Notes under the pieces: generated by a model
The model's database searches: none
Seen by the model: the letters and a program-made list of their open reading frames with translations, nothing else
Told to the model about the DNA's origin: nothing
Position numbers and translations under genes: made by a program
Assembly: GCF_050624435.1 (NCBI RefSeq)
Contig: NC_134539.1
Span: 121,999,525-122,063,524 of the forward strand
Reading direction: 5' to 3'
DNA from: Tenrec ecaudatus
Lineage: Eukaryota > Chordata > Mammalia > Afrosoricida > Tenrecidae
Length of the DNA stretch: 64,000 nt
Part shown: piece after piece, positions 1 through 13,324 of the stretch
How positions within the stretch are numbered: the first letter of the stretch is position 1
How the letters are laid out: every line of letters begins with the position of its first letter

Positions 1-1559
1 AGATCCATATATACTGGATGCAGCACACACCCTCAAGTAAACGTGACCGGCTGCACACATCAGATCACAAAATGGAGAATTATTCTATTAGATTGTAGAA
101 GGATACTTAGCTCACGGTCTGTCAAAACATTGAGAAGCACAGCCTACTCAAGATGCTACGTAGCATTAATCATCACAATGACTTGGCAAATTAGAGGCAC
201 AGCCAGGAATAAAGCTTAAGTCTCTTGCTTTCCACCTGGTTCCTCCCCCTAGCTCAGTACCCTTATTAGTGTTAAAGAATAATCTCGAAAGGGAAATGGT
301 TGCACCCTTCCCCTCCCCAAATCTAAATTATCTTCTAATCTATTGCTTCTAACTTATTACTCACCTATCTAAATAAATAAAACATAACTAAGAGTAGGTG
401 GGAGTGAATATAACCCACTGTATAGATGAATTACTTAATTGGTAAATAGTCAAATTATATTTCACTTAACTATGTTACAGGTACAAATAAGCTGCATTAA
501 AATAAAGTAACAAAGTAAAAGTAAACAATGCACATATAAGAATTCACTTTATGCAAATTAATGTAAAATGTCCAATAAAGGAAATTTTGGCTTGAAAATA
601 GACCATACATACAATTTAAATGGCTCCTAAAATCTCAATTCAAAACATTCACAAGACACCCAAATACCCATTGAATAGCAAGACGTTACTTAGAAAAAGA
701 TCAATGAATGTACTTCTAGAATGGCATTGGAAAAAAGCATGTTTCATAAACATCATCAAAATTCTAGCTTCATCCACAAAAATTACGGATAGCCCAAATT
801 CAGAATACACCTTGTTGTCCTGTAAGGGAACATATTCAGCTGCAGTTGTATATTTGGGGGCTGCTTTTCAAATTTATCCATAATGTTTTATATATAAATA
901 GATGCATAATTAAAGCCTTTATCCGAGAACATATAAGTTCCCCTCACAGGATGAAGCTAACTATCTAGAATAAAAATTTTAGTGTCTTTCACTGGGCATT
1001 TTATAACTTTACATAAATATGTTTGCAACATGTTTGATTGATCAATTTTTAAAAAGTCCTAAAAATTCATGATGCTTACTTCCTAAGTTCTCTTGTTACT
1101 TCTAAAAAGTCAAGTTTAATGGAGAAATAAAATTTTCAAGACAAAATCTGATTTCTAAAAAAATAAAAGACTGAAGATAAAATCTATGTGAAATTGGCTG
1201 AGTATGACTAAAGTACTTTTAGTTAAATGTGAAAAGAAACAGCTAAAGTGAACTACTAAACACATCAGATACGTGATATCTATATTTGCCTAGAAAATGC
1301 TTAATATCTTTCAATTTGATTACATTTATATTGCATTTACTAAGCAGGACTTTTTGGAGGAAAGTATTTTATATGAATCACTTTATCAAAAATTGAGAAT
1401 AGTAAAATTTACATTTCTGAACATAAAATATACTTTTGAAAATCAAAAGCAATGAATTAAAATGAAAAATATATCTCATTAAAAAGGTCAATTACTTACT
1501 CAACATAAACTTATTTACAATAGAATTTAATATATGAGCATGATGGCTACTTTAGAGCG
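1..1559 (-). other. Putative BRIP1 3' UTR or downstream flank
   Basis: This AT-rich stretch lies just downstream of the BRIP1 stop. I see no interspersed repeat or conserved reading frame in it. Human BRIP1 has a long 3' UTR, so most of this is probably transcribed, but I cannot place the cleavage site with confidence. Confidence 0.5.
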
Positions 1560-1808
1560 TGACAGTTAAATACTGTTACCTAATATCAGGAACACACCAT
1601 TACTTTTGGGAAGGAGCAGTCGAAAGTTCTCTTTATTGGTTTTATGAGTCTTTGAAAGATGCAACTCATTTATATTAGTTGCTTTTATAGATCATCATTG
1701 TTATCAATTTTACTTCCTTCAGTATGTCAGATTATTCCATTTTGTCTGTGCAATCCTCAGCTTTCCCTGTCTGAGTCCACTCATCTGTATTTTGAAAAAG
1801 GCCTTCAG
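1560..1808 (-). other. BRIP1: Eroded remnant of the BRIP1 C-terminal coding sequence
   Basis: Immediately after the stop the minus strand still encodes the ancestral tail, but in other frames. One base on, it reads [12 protein letters not shown] and then KAEDCTDKME before a stop, matching human ILAKDLFE and KAEDCIDTK. Further on, after another shift, TNINELHLSKTHK and KSNGVF match human TTWINELELGKTHE and NKGMF. At least two frame changes and several stops separate these blocks, so a single base error cannot explain the loss. This DNA is now part of the 3' UTR. Confidence 0.8.
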
Positions 1809-2377
1809 CTAAAATGTAATTAAATTGTTAGCCAATCTATTGCTTCTATCAGTTTCAACTAGTTCATTTTTCTCTTCATCTGTATCTACAGGATCATACA
1901 GTTCAGGTGTAAAATAGATAGATTCATCTTCTGCTTCTGTTTCTTCAAAAGCTCTCTCTGAAGTGGAAAGTTCAGCATCTTCACTTCCTAGAGACACTTC
2001 AATGTTCGCATCAAGGGCTTTTTCATCACAAAGCAGCTGTTTCAGATGATCTTTTTCGGTAAGAGCAGTATCATTTTTTATTGATGAAATAATGGTTTGA
2101 GGTTGAAAGCAAGATCCAAGTGATGTGTTAGTAGCTAGAGATGAAGACTCACATTGAGCAGCGAGTGGCAAAACAGTTTTGTTTTCCATTTTAATAGAAG
2201 CGCTAGAGGTACAGTCCTCTGATGCCTTTGCAGTCAGTATTTTACTAGTAAAACACTGAAAGCTAGACCAAGTAATTCTCGTTGTTTGTTTGTTGAAAGT
2301 TGGGCTTGCAGATCTGGAAATCACCTTTATCTCTCCTTCCATTAATTGGACAGGCTCTTCTGATAATACTGGAGTAT
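1809..2377 (-). CDS. BRIP1: BRIP1 exon 20, coding part, ending early
   Basis: The final coding exon starts [11 protein letters not shown] after the acceptor ATAG/ATACTC. It keeps the BRCA1 BRCT-binding site SRSASPTF (serine at 2304-2306, human Ser990) and the TopBP1-binding site [13 protein letters not shown] (threonine at 1908-1910, human Thr1133). After NRLANN the frame leaves the human protein: one base is missing at about 1820-1826, four unrelated residues (LITF) follow, and a TAG stop lies at 1809-1811. Human BRIP1 continues for 88 more residues to its end at 1249. That missing segment includes the terminal Lys1249, reported as an acetylation site in human. The coding length here is 569 nt against about 845 in human. 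The call is certain; whether the early stop is fixed in the species is not shown. Confidence 0.93.
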
Positions 2378-3399
2378 CTATGAATACAAAAATTCAAGTT
2401 ATTAATCCTATCCTTAGTGAACATAATCATAGTTATATTAAAATGATTATTTCTTAGAAATACTTCTATAACTCATAGGCTACATAATGTAGAGCTACTA
2501 CTGAATAACAAGACTTCTATTTTAAAATTTAAAGCATCGCATATTAACTCTAAAAGAAATCCCATAATTCTGAAGTTTCCTAGCCTAATTTATAATGCTA
2601 TTTGGAAAACTATCAAATTCTACACTGAGAACAGAGGCTTGAATGAGAAAATGGTGGTAAACATGACGAGGAAGAAAGCAGAGTAAGGGAGAGAACAGAC
2701 CATAAAAATCTACCTTAGAAAAACAAACAAAGATGAATTCTCTTATTTAATAAGTAAGGAAACTAATAAGCAGACAAGTTATTTCTTCAAAGTTACATAC
2801 TCATACCAGGTCTACAACCTAAATTTCCTTTCAGTATAATGGCTTTGAATTTAGAATGACATTTATTCAGAATAGAAAAATATTGTGAAATATTTTAAAA
2901 TTGATATAGTAAGCTATCATGACATATGGATGAAAACTATTAAAACAATATTCGATGATATAGACCGGTGGCTGGTAATCTTCTGTGTAACAATCCAGTG
3001 AGCGTATTCAGATTTGTGCAAGGCTATGTTCTCTGTATGTCACCTACTGGATACTGTTGTTTGAGCGCAATGTGTAGGACTACTCAACCCTACTCTTGTA
3101 CGCAAGATGCAAATGAATGGATGTGGCTGTGCTCCAAGAAACTGTACATAAAACAGACAGAAAGTTGTATCGATCCACTTTATAGAAGAGAGCCTCCTCT
3201 TCCTCCCAAGGAGCAGCTAGTGGGTCTAGCAGTGTTCGTTTACTTCTAATAAGTTATTAGTGAAACATCTCCATCTGGACAATGCAGTCATACTTGTTAT
3301 TATATACAAATGTATCTTTTAGTAAGTCACTTAACTCCCTGCACTAAGAAATTAAGCTACATTTTTACATACTCTTAGAATAGCAATGACCATTTGGAT
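2378..3399. other. Intron 19, unique sequence
   Basis: AT-rich intronic DNA between BRIP1 exons 19 and 20. No repeat family or reading frame of note is visible. The short open frame at 2968-3249 has no recognisable product. Confidence 0.6.
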
Positions 3400-3600
3400 A
3401 GTACTTTACAATGTGGTCATATTTGTTATTTTATTTGATCTTCACAACCAAGAGGGTAGCTATATAGATAGTACTTTTTCTTTCAAGACTCAGAAAGGAT
3501 AAGTAACTTACTTATAGTCCCAAACTTAGCTAGTGGAAATATGTTCAGGTCTCCTGACAAAAGTCAGTTCTCATCCCAGTACATTATATGTTTTCATTAT
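3400..3600 (-). mobile_element. MIR SINE fragment
   Basis: Read on the minus strand, the segment has the MIR core order: a tRNA-related start, a section like agctaagtttgggactat, a middle resembling aagttacttatcctttctg, and an end with aagatcaaataaaataac. Ancient mammal-wide SINEs in this state are usually 25-30 percent diverged, as here. Confidence 0.6.
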
Positions 3601-3734
3601 CATATGATAAGATCTTACCTTACAAAACAACAGATTTAATTAAATATGTATTAAATATGTCAAAATAAATATAATTTCACTAAAAGTAACAAAAGATTTC
3701 TCAATCAAATGTAAATGAGCAGAACTGTTCATAC

Positions 3735-4067
3735 GTTTCTTCTTTCTGAAGCTGCTGCCTCTTGGTGGAGATGGAGTTTTGGCTAGCTGTTTTGGAAATT
3801 GAAGCTCCTGGACACATCTTTTCACATCAGCTCCCCTTGGGCGTTCTGGTGACAGATGAGTTTCTACTGCCAATAAAGAAGTCGGAGTACTGTCCTTCAA
3901 ACAGGTCACGTCACGCACATCCTCACTGGCCTGAACAGACTTGCTATCATCCCCTACAGATCCATCAGTGACCTTCAGCTGCTTTTTGGAAAACTCAGTC
4001 AAGGACTTCAGCGCGCTTCCAAATGTTGAGTGGTGCTGAATCTGCTGTCGCACCCATTTAGAAAGCC
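3735..4067 (-). CDS. BRIP1: BRIP1 exon 19 (start of the C-terminal tail)
   Basis: The exon is 333 nt (human 330) and begins LSKWVRQQIQHHSTF, the end of the helicase fold, before passing into the fast-evolving tail. Recognisable blocks are SLTEFSKKQLKV, the HLSPE motif, CVQELQ, and a basic end SSFRKKK. The acceptor is CCCTTAG/GGCTTT; the donor is AAAC/GTATGA, a weaker match to the donor consensus than the others. With the next exon the junction codon is His where human has Asn. The tail is far less conserved than the helicase domain, which is normal for this family. Confidence 0.95.
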
Positions 4068-4742
4068 CTAAGGGAAAAAGTAACATCAGGGACAATAATT
4101 TACTCACTTAGTTTTAGGTATCAGGTGTTATGCATTAGGATAAACTCAGATACATTTTCCAATAAAGTAATCTATCTTGCCTTTACAGTACACAGAATCG
4201 TTCTGAATAATTTTCCTGTTATATATATATCTTCTTATGGATTATGTGCTCATACATGAATAATACTTATCATTATATGTAGTTATTGACTTGAAAGAAG
4301 GAAAGGCTAACGGGAGTAGAGGAAAGGTTAACATTATTCTACAATGATAATAACTAACAAATATGGTAGTTTAATTTCATCATAATTTCACATAAAAAAT
4401 TCCAATCTTCTTCTTGTTAGAAAATTAGGAATTTGCAAATAATATAACAGCTTGTCCTAACTTTCCAAATTTGACTGCTTTTACAAAATTTTAAGATTCC
4501 AATCTCAGCTTTTTCTAGTGAGTTCCCCCTTCCAAGTCCCAAGTAAACCATTTTGGGAAGTGAAAAAACAGTGTTTTATGGGAAAATTATATCCTATTCT
4601 GAACTTCTATTTTATCTACTTTCCAGTTTGAGATAATCAAGTTGTAAAGGACATAATTTGAAAATGGCATAAAAAGAAACCATATTAAGAGTATAGGATA
4701 TTTTGCAGTTTGACTCACTTCAGACTGAAATTCAGTCAGATG
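4068..4742. other. Intron 18, unique sequence
   Basis: AT-rich intronic DNA between BRIP1 exon 19 and the mariner element. I recognise no repeat or gene in it. Confidence 0.6.
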
Positions 4743-6484
<1,742 letters not shown>

Positions 6485-7399
6485 TATGTGTGTGTGTATG
6501 AAATAAGTATTTCTTATATCATCATCTTTTGGAGGAATTATCAAAGTTCAGTTCAGAATAGTATATAGTATGAACTACTATAGTAACTGTAACAGAGAAA
6601 GAGAAATCAGGGCTTCAAAAGCAATTTTGGATACTATACTATCATTTCAAAAATATTCTTTTAGTTGTTTTCAATGACCTTTTTTTTCTAAGTATATTAG
6701 GTAAACTAAATTTAAACAAAAATGACACATTTTATGCTGTGCAAACATTAGCAAAATAATGAAAGAAACACGAGTGTCAGAAAAGTAAAAAAGCATGCAG
6801 ATTATTTAAGGTATTTATTTCTAGAAACCGCTAAAAAAATTTGAACCAAGAGGCAAATTGAAGATTAAGACTTGTAATTAAGAGAAATAATCTTAAAGAA
6901 GTTTAAAGTTAAACCTAAAATAAATATTTCCTGCTGGTGATACTAAACTATTATTTAAAATTTTTAATCTTAAAGTTCTGTATTTATTTATTTAAGTTCT
7001 TTGTTTTTGTTTTAGGGAAATACACACACACACACACACACACATATACAGTGGAACTCTCAAAGTCTGAGGGGAAAACGTATTATATTTACCTTTTGTA
7101 ATCAAAGAAAACCTTTTAAGTATAAAATGTCATTGTTTACTTTGAAAAACCTCTAAGAGTTTGAGCTCCACCTGCTGATTAAATATGAGCACTTACCATT
7201 TTTGCCTTTAGTTATACCTTGACCTTGATTTACACAGAAAGGGAGTGGGGAAAACAAAGCAATGTATTTGGTTTAGTCCAGAATGATATGCTTTAATATA
7301 AAATTAGATATGGCAATTACAATGAAATGGAAAAATTAAGAGTCCATATCCAAAACTAATCTGAAACAAATTTAAATGTTAGCTTCTCTTCATAATAGA
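6485..7399. other. Intron 18, unique sequence with a CA repeat
   Basis: AT-rich intronic DNA. A dinucleotide (CA)n tract lies at about 7020-7044. Nothing else is recognised. Confidence 0.6.
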
Positions 7400-7603
7400 A
7401 CCACACATACTGTCATAAAGTCAATTTTGACTCATAGTGACCCTATAGGACAGAGTAAAACAGCCCTTATGGGTTCCTGAAACTGTAAATCTTTACCAGA
7501 ACAGATAGCCTCATTTTTTTCCCCATGGAGTGGTTGGTGGGTTTGAACTGCTGACCTTGTGGTTAGCAGTTCAATGTGTAGTCTACTATGCCATCAGGGC
7601 TCC
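7400..7603 (-). mobile_element. AfroSINE, nearly full length
   Basis: On the minus strand it begins GGAGCCCTGATGGC, has a tRNA B-box-like GTTCAAAC segment and ends with the RTE-like tail around gactcatagtgaccctata. This tRNA-derived family is restricted to Afrotheria, so the copies in this window identify the host clade. Confidence 0.85.
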
Positions 7604-7746
7604 TCTATAATAGCACAGTATGAACTATCTTTAAAGGTCACATCAAGATGTAAATATATCTCTTGGTTATGTGACAATACCTGGATTCCTGGTCTCCACT
7701 CTGGAGGAACATAGTTGCTTGCTGGAAAAAACCACAGGCACTATCA

Positions 7747-7820
7747 GAGGGGCTCCTCAACAAAGTCGTGAGGAAAATGGAATTGAAGATCATACAATTA
7801 TCCATTTTTGAGGCCCCCTC
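7747..7820. mobile_element. Palindromic mariner-type MITE, copy 1
   Basis: Inverted ends GAGGGGCTCCTCAA and TTTTTGAGGCCCCCTC enclose a centre close to aaaatggaattgaagat. The same about 75 bp palindrome recurs at 28.5, 36.8 and 58.7 kb, one of them with TA on both sides, which fits a Tc1/mariner MITE. Confidence 0.65.
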
Positions 7821-8404
7821 ATAGTTGTTGATTTGAATGGGAAAAGCCCGTGAGGGCCTACTTCATCTTATTGAATGCAGTCCTGCGTTCCTTTCAGAAA
7901 ACACTCGCCCTGATGAGAGTAACTTTTAAAACAACGAAAGTAGCTTTAAAGAAAAGCAAACCAAATACAGTGTAACAGAACAAAGGCATAAGGAGCCCAA
8001 AGCAGGCAAAAGGCCATTGGCCTGTGCACTTCAATGTGAATCCAAGCTTTTGGAAAATTCATTTCTAAGGAACAGCTTTTCCCTTGGTGATGCTGAATTT
8101 GTTAAGTAGTGTTTCCTTCCGTTATGCACAGGCCTTTGAGCTGGAGCCTGCTCAATCGGGCCCTAACTACATGGAAGGGCACCACATTCCACACAACATA
8201 GAAAGATCCTAATTGATTTAATGTCATGTGGATAAGTAACCAGAGCTAGAGATTTTTGTAAACATCCTGAAAGACTAGATATTTTCATCATTAATGTAAA
8301 TATTTCATCTATGTTATACCGGTTCTAATTCTCTGCCTTAAAAAATAGAAGCCATTAATTTCCAAAGATTGCTATTTCAGACTATAATCCAAGCCCAACC
8401 TTAC
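7821..8404. other. Intron 18, unique sequence
   Basis: Intronic DNA just before the exon 18 donor. No repeat or gene recognised. Confidence 0.55.
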
Positions 8405-8487
8405 CAGATGTGTAGCGCTCTGGATTACTTCTGAAGCGATCATCCACTAGAATAAGTGCTCCCCAGTCACTTTTGTGGCGAATACAC
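8405..8487 (-). CDS. BRIP1: BRIP1 exon 18 (second half of motif VI)
   Basis: This 83 nt exon completes the split arginine codon and reads [18 protein letters not shown], then [10 protein letters not shown]. Together with exon 17 it rebuilds motif VI, QALGRCIRH, whose arginines are needed for ATP hydrolysis in this helicase class. The acceptor is CTGTAG/GTGTAT and the donor is TCTG/GTAAGG. The LVDDRF strand that ends the second RecA domain is intact. An open frame that continues upstream of the acceptor is intronic and should not be read as coding. Confidence 0.97.
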
Positions 8488-10374
8488 CTACAGGAAATAA
8501 GGCGGGGGTCGACCAAACATACCAAGGAATAAAAATCCAGGTCCATACTCGCCGGCACAGAAGATTAAGAAAATCCATTATTTTGTCAATTATATGTTCA
8601 AAGTCTTCATTTGGGGGAGGATTATAGAAGCTATTCAATACAACGCAGATGTACAAAAAAAAATCTTACTTCTGTCAACTATTATGTTAGATGCATATAC
8701 CATTTTGAAAATCAAGAATATTATGAAAAATATTTCCAAGGCCTTTTTCCCTATCTATAGAATGTTGTTTATCTTAATATCTTAGCTGTACGTTTCGAGC
8801 AGATGTGTTTCATTCCTAAATTGCTGGGTGTTTTTAATCATAAATGAATGTTGAATTGTGTCAAAACTACAAAATTTGTAGTTTTTCCTCTTTTTGCATC
8901 CCTAGGATAAACCATGTCATGTAACAGCACCTTATTCTTATTAGATATTGATCGATCTAATAATGTTTTCTTTAAAAAAATTTTTTGATCTAATAATGTT
9001 TTCATATTATACTTTCCTCCCTAGGAAAAAGAAGACTGTCAGCCTACTCAAAGCTGAGAAAGAAAGGGGAAGGGAGTTCTTAGATTCAGTCATGTAGGTT
9101 TTTCTCAGTCCCTGTTGTTAGCCACGGCTGGGGCTGATGAATACAGAGCTCTCTGGTTTTCCCTGTCTAAAGGGTAAACGTGGGCAAAAGTGGGGACTCC
9201 TGTCTACTTACACTAACTTTTAATCAATTTTCTTTTTTTTTTAGAAGGAGATTGGCACTTTTAGAGTACTCTCAAGTCCAAAGCGTCTCCAGGCATGAAT
9301 TTTAGGATTGTTTATTGTCTTTGCCACTACAGCTTTAAATTTCAGCTTTCTCTTGCCTATAAATGTATTCATTTGCTTTCTAGCTCTGCAAAATGTGTTG
9401 AAATCTCATTTGCTATTGTCTCCATTCTCATTGTTGTAAACTTTGTGGGCATATCTTTATTCTTTTATTGCCAGTGAATTTTGAGGGGGTTGAGATTAGC
9501 AGGTATGTTTTCCCCCCTCAGAATCTTTAAAGTTTAAATTTTATGATATATTTTGGTGATATCAAAGTAATCTGCAGGTTCCAAGACATCCATCTATAAA
9601 TTGGGTAGAAAAGTACATAGATGGATATTGCCAACATTATATAACAGTGTTGAAAAGCAATAGAAAAGGTGCCACTCTCTTTTGATACCACCTTGGTTAT
9701 GTTAAAATGGCCTATGGCAGGAAGACATTTAAATTAACAAAACAGTTCAGAGAAAAAGGTTTCACCTTTTCCTTTTTACCATTGTTTTCATACTGCCTTG
9801 CTCAAATGAGTTATGCCCATTTGAGACAAAGATTATACTTTTAGTAAAACACACCCGTTAGAAAAATCGTAGTATAGTCGTAACCTTGTCATGAAACCAT
9901 CTGGCATATTCCCGGAGGCTGCTATTATATTTCATAGACTTATACTGATTCAAATACTTGTAACAGTCTTATATGGCCTTAAAAAGAGAGAAAACATTTA
10001 CGAACTCAATTTATTTCTTACTTTAGACCTTCTGGATATATTTCTTGTTAAGGGGAGTGTCTCAGAGTACAATCACCTTTTCTGTCAATCAACCAATATT
10101 AGCAGTTTCACAAGTGATGTAAACTATGTTTGATTTTAACAGGATGTTTTTTCATAAAAAGTTTCTGCATGCCAATATTGATTTCTTGAAAATTAGCAAA
10201 ATGACATTTGAGTCTATTTCTTCTTTTATGAGTAAAATATTAAAAGCACAACACTAGACATAAATATAATAAACGCATGCCATTCCATTCTAGAAAAGCA
10301 TGTTTTGGACCACTAGAAGCTCCCTGGGCAACATGGAGTACTGGGAAAGGATAAATTTGGCATTTTTCACTAAA
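8488..10374. other. Intron 17, mostly unique; probable L1 remnant
   Basis: About 8800-8890 resembles antisense L1 ORF2 (tttttaatcataaatgaatg and following), at low confidence. A 17-base unit GATCTAATAATGTTTTC occurs twice, at about 8953 and 8987. The rest shows nothing I can name. Confidence 0.4.
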
Positions 10375-10505
10375 TTGACAAGCATTTATTGAGCACCTAG
10401 TCCCAAGCCCTGCTAGTGGATGAGAATGCAAAAAGGCAAAATCCACTTTTAGTGAGGGAGACAGACATATAAACAGGCTTGTAACAAGTAATTAAATACT
10501 CTGGT
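10375..10505 (-). mobile_element. L2 LINE 3' fragment
   Basis: The order tttattgagcacctag, then a summary of size-like words, then gagggagacagacatataaaca and aagtaattaaata is that of the L2 3' end on its minus strand. Typical old, short fragment. Confidence 0.5.
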
Positions 10506-10536
10506 TTTGCTAAAAAGGAAGCAAATAACTCTAGAT

Positions 10537-10727
10537 CCACAGATCTCAACCTGTGAGTCACAACCCCTTTGGGGGTCGAACGACCCTTTCATAGTGGTCG
10601 CCTGATTCCTAACAGTAGCAAAATTACAGTTATGAAGTAGCAACGAAAGTAATGTTATGGCTGAGGGGGTCACCACCACATGAGCTGTATTTAAGGCTCA
10701 CGGTATGAGGAAGGTTGAGAACCACTG
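10537..10727. mobile_element. SPIN-like hAT MITE, copy 1
   Basis: The ends CCACAGATCTCAACCTGTG and, reversed, CAGTGGTTCTCAACCTTCC are hAT terminal repeats. They are flanked by an 8-bp duplication, CTCTAGAT at 10529-10536 and CTCTAGAC at 10728-10735. The interior has gggggtcgaacgaccctttc and gcaaaattacagttatgaag, which I know from short non-autonomous SPIN relatives. SPIN elements were described from tenrec, bushbaby, bats and murine rodents as horizontally transferred DNA. Confidence 0.65.
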
Positions 10728-10954
10728 CTCTAGACAGAGAAATAAGGTTCTTAGAGCAGAGCTTTCAAGCAGACTTTCTGTGGTAAATTTGTCGAATGAA
10801 ATGTGCCAAAGCATATTTAACTTTTTGTGACTCATGGGACATATGATGCCCACCTACATTTTTTGCCTGGGGTTGAATGTGATTATTGTACATTTAGTTT
10901 AATATTGCCATCTGAGACTCTGAAGAAACAGGCCTCAGACCATCAACTCAGCTC

Positions 10955-11190
10955 AGATCAGCTGGGAAACATGTATCCTTCTAGTGATCAGGAGGGGCAG
11001 TTCATGGAAAAGGAGATCAGGCTTCATAAAGTAGAGGGTCAGCAAGGAGGAGGAAGACTTGACAAGGTGGACTGATTACACACCGCAACAACTGGGAGAG
11101 TGGCATAGGACCAGATACCATTTCAAAGTATTTAACGGGCAACAACGAATTGGAACTGACTTGACAATATCTAGCAGGGCAACAAAATGC
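10955..11190 (+). mobile_element. RTE/BovB-type LINE, 3' end
   Basis: The segment reads like the RTE 3' terminus: a part resembling gtagagggtcagcaaggagg, then gacaaggtggactgattaca, then gcaacaacgaattggaactg and a decayed CAACA tail. The same family recurs at 13-18, 31.4 and 40.2 kb. Confidence 0.6.
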
Positions 11191-11340
11191 TTTAAGGCTC
11201 ATTTCTAGCTTTTAAAAAGTAATAATTATTTAATGTTTATGTGCTTAAATTATGGATTATTCTTCCAGTTTAACATTTCCTATGAGCAATGACCATGCGG
11301 TAGTGCGGCATATGAAAGTACAGAATGTACAAATCCAACT

Positions 11341-11532
11341 AAACCCACTGCCACTGAATAGACCCCATCTCATGGCTGCGATAGGACAGAGTAGAACTGC
11401 CGGTGGAGTTTCCTAGACTGTAAATCTCTATGGCAGCTTCATCTTCCTCCCGAGGAGTGGTGGATGGAGTTGAAACGCCGACCTGGCGATTAGCAGCCCA
11501 ATGTGTAACCCATTACGTTACCACGACCCTTA
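11341..11532 (-). mobile_element. AfroSINE
   Basis: Minus-strand AfroSINE with the conserved order of the family: tRNA-like head at the right end, ctcccgaggagtggtggatg in the middle, and the tail with catggctgcgataggacaga at left. Confidence 0.8.
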
Positions 11533-12124
11533 GAATGAACGTGGTTTTGAAACCTTAGAAATGACATTAAAATGACTTTTTTTTTCATATTACCTGTTCA
11601 TAACACAGCAGAATAAAAACATATGCAACTATAACCTGCACAACTGTAAGATCTCACTAAGTAGTGTAACCGACTTTCTGTCTGTATTTTATAAAAGTAC
11701 TTTCAACACCCCCCCAAATCAAAACAAAAGTAAAAGTATTTTAACAGCTACACGGATTTCACTCATCTTTAGTGACTGAAAGAACAATTTACAAATAAGT
11801 ATTTTTTTCATATTGGCTAGTATTTAATTTTTGTTTGCTGGCAGTTCCCCTGACAACCAGGTGTCTCTTTTTACCGGTAAAATTATCATCTGGGTTCTGG
11901 TGTTAACAAGGTAAAATTTTATGGTTTGGTGCTGAGTTTCCTTTGATAAACATTTACTGAGTACTTTGTATGCCATTCGTTATTTATCTATTCATAAGTT
12001 ATTTAAGCTTCAGCAAATGGCAAGTTTTCTTTTGAGCATGATTTACACTATTTTCTCTTTTCCAACTTTCACCCGTGACAGCTATCATTGAAAATATACC
12101 TGTTCTTGAACAGACGTTTAAGGT
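11533..12124. other. Intron 17, unique sequence
   Basis: AT-rich intronic DNA. No repeat or gene recognised. Confidence 0.55.
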
Positions 12125-12660
12125 GCAACTACTGGCCTCTTGCTAGTCAGAGGAAAGAAGAGTGATACAAATCCAACGCTTGAGGCAACAATTAGTCCAA
12201 TAGAAAACACCAGTCTTAATAAATCTCAGACCAGAAGAACTAGATGGTGCCTGGCTACTTCTACCAACTGGACCGGAAGAATTACATTAGAAGGTCCTCA
12301 GTGGGAGAAGAATGCGGAACAAAACTCAAAATCATAAAAGGGACCAGACTTAGTAGATGGATAGAAACCGATGGGAAGCCCTTACTCACCCCTCAGCTCT
12401 GGAACTCACCCTGTGTTAGAATAATTAATCATTTCAGATCAAAATGGTAGCATTTGCCAAAGGAAAAAGTTCAGAGGGTTAGGAAAGAGAGACTAGTAGA
12501 AATAGGAAATGCAGGGTGGAAATGGGTAAGTGATGGTACATTGAGAGGATTGGAATGCATTAACTGAAACAAAATGTGCTTTATTTTTTAATGTAAAACT
12601 AGTTAACTGCTTTGCAACCCTTTACCTAATTCATAATAAAGCGTTTTTTGAAAAAGAAAG
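12125..12660 (+). mobile_element. L1-type 3' end, copy A
   Basis: Shares ordered blocks with 29565-30290: actcaaaatcataaaa, aaagttcagagggttaggaa, a stretch before gaaac and a terminal AATAAAG with an A/T-rich end. Two dispersed copies that both end at a polyadenylation signal suggest a non-LTR retrotransposon 3' UTR. I recall this end from elephant-group L1, but cannot confirm it here. Confidence 0.5.
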
Positions 12661-12790
12661 AAAATACTGGTTCTTAGAGTTTCTGTTAAGTGTTACCAAA
12701 TTTGTCAGAAGGAGGAGAGTAGCAACACTAGCTACACATAGACTACTGGTCAGATATTACAATAACATTATATTCAGTTTCCTTCACTTA

Positions 12791-12904
<114 letters not shown>

Positions 12905-13054
12905 CTAATTTTAAAAATATATAAAGAACCTAGTAATTAGTCATAGAGACCATATTAACTTGTAATGTTTTAAATATCACATTATTAGGTAGAGAGCGCT
13001 ACACTTGAGTTGTCTGACTCCTGGCAACATTACATATAACAGAAAAGGTTGTCT

Positions 13055-13269
13055 ACTCGACAAAATAATAATTTATCAGTTATCAAGGGTGAGGGAGGGG
13101 AGGAGGGTGGGGGGAAATGAGGAGCTGATACCAAGGGCTCAAGTAGAAAGCAAATGTTTTGAGAATGATGATGGCAACAAATGTACCAATGTGCTTGACA
13201 TAGTGGATGGATGTATGGATTGTGATGAGAGTTGTATGAGACCCAATAAAATGATTAAAAAAGAAAATG
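13055..13269 (+). mobile_element. Afrotherian L1 3' end
   Basis: Contains gagctgataccaagggctca, ggattgtgatgagagttgta and the terminal CCAATAAAATGATT followed by an A-rich tail. The same end occurs at 14.2, 43.9, 51.0 and 63.9 kb. Confidence 0.8.
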
Positions 13270-13324
13270 CTGCCTACTCTTCTGCCATCCTTGTATTGCG
13301 ACAATAAGTCAAAAGCAAGTGAAC

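Noticed and set aside
1632..1637. AATAAA on the minus strand as the BRIP1 polyadenylation signal
   Set aside because: It falls inside the eroded former coding tail and I see no downstream element that singles it out; human BRIP1 has a much longer 3' UTR.
8447..8656. Minus-strand open frame overlapping BRIP1 exon 18
   Set aside because: It is in a different frame from the exon and crosses the acceptor into the intron. Residue matching and splice sites define the exon as 8405-8487 only.
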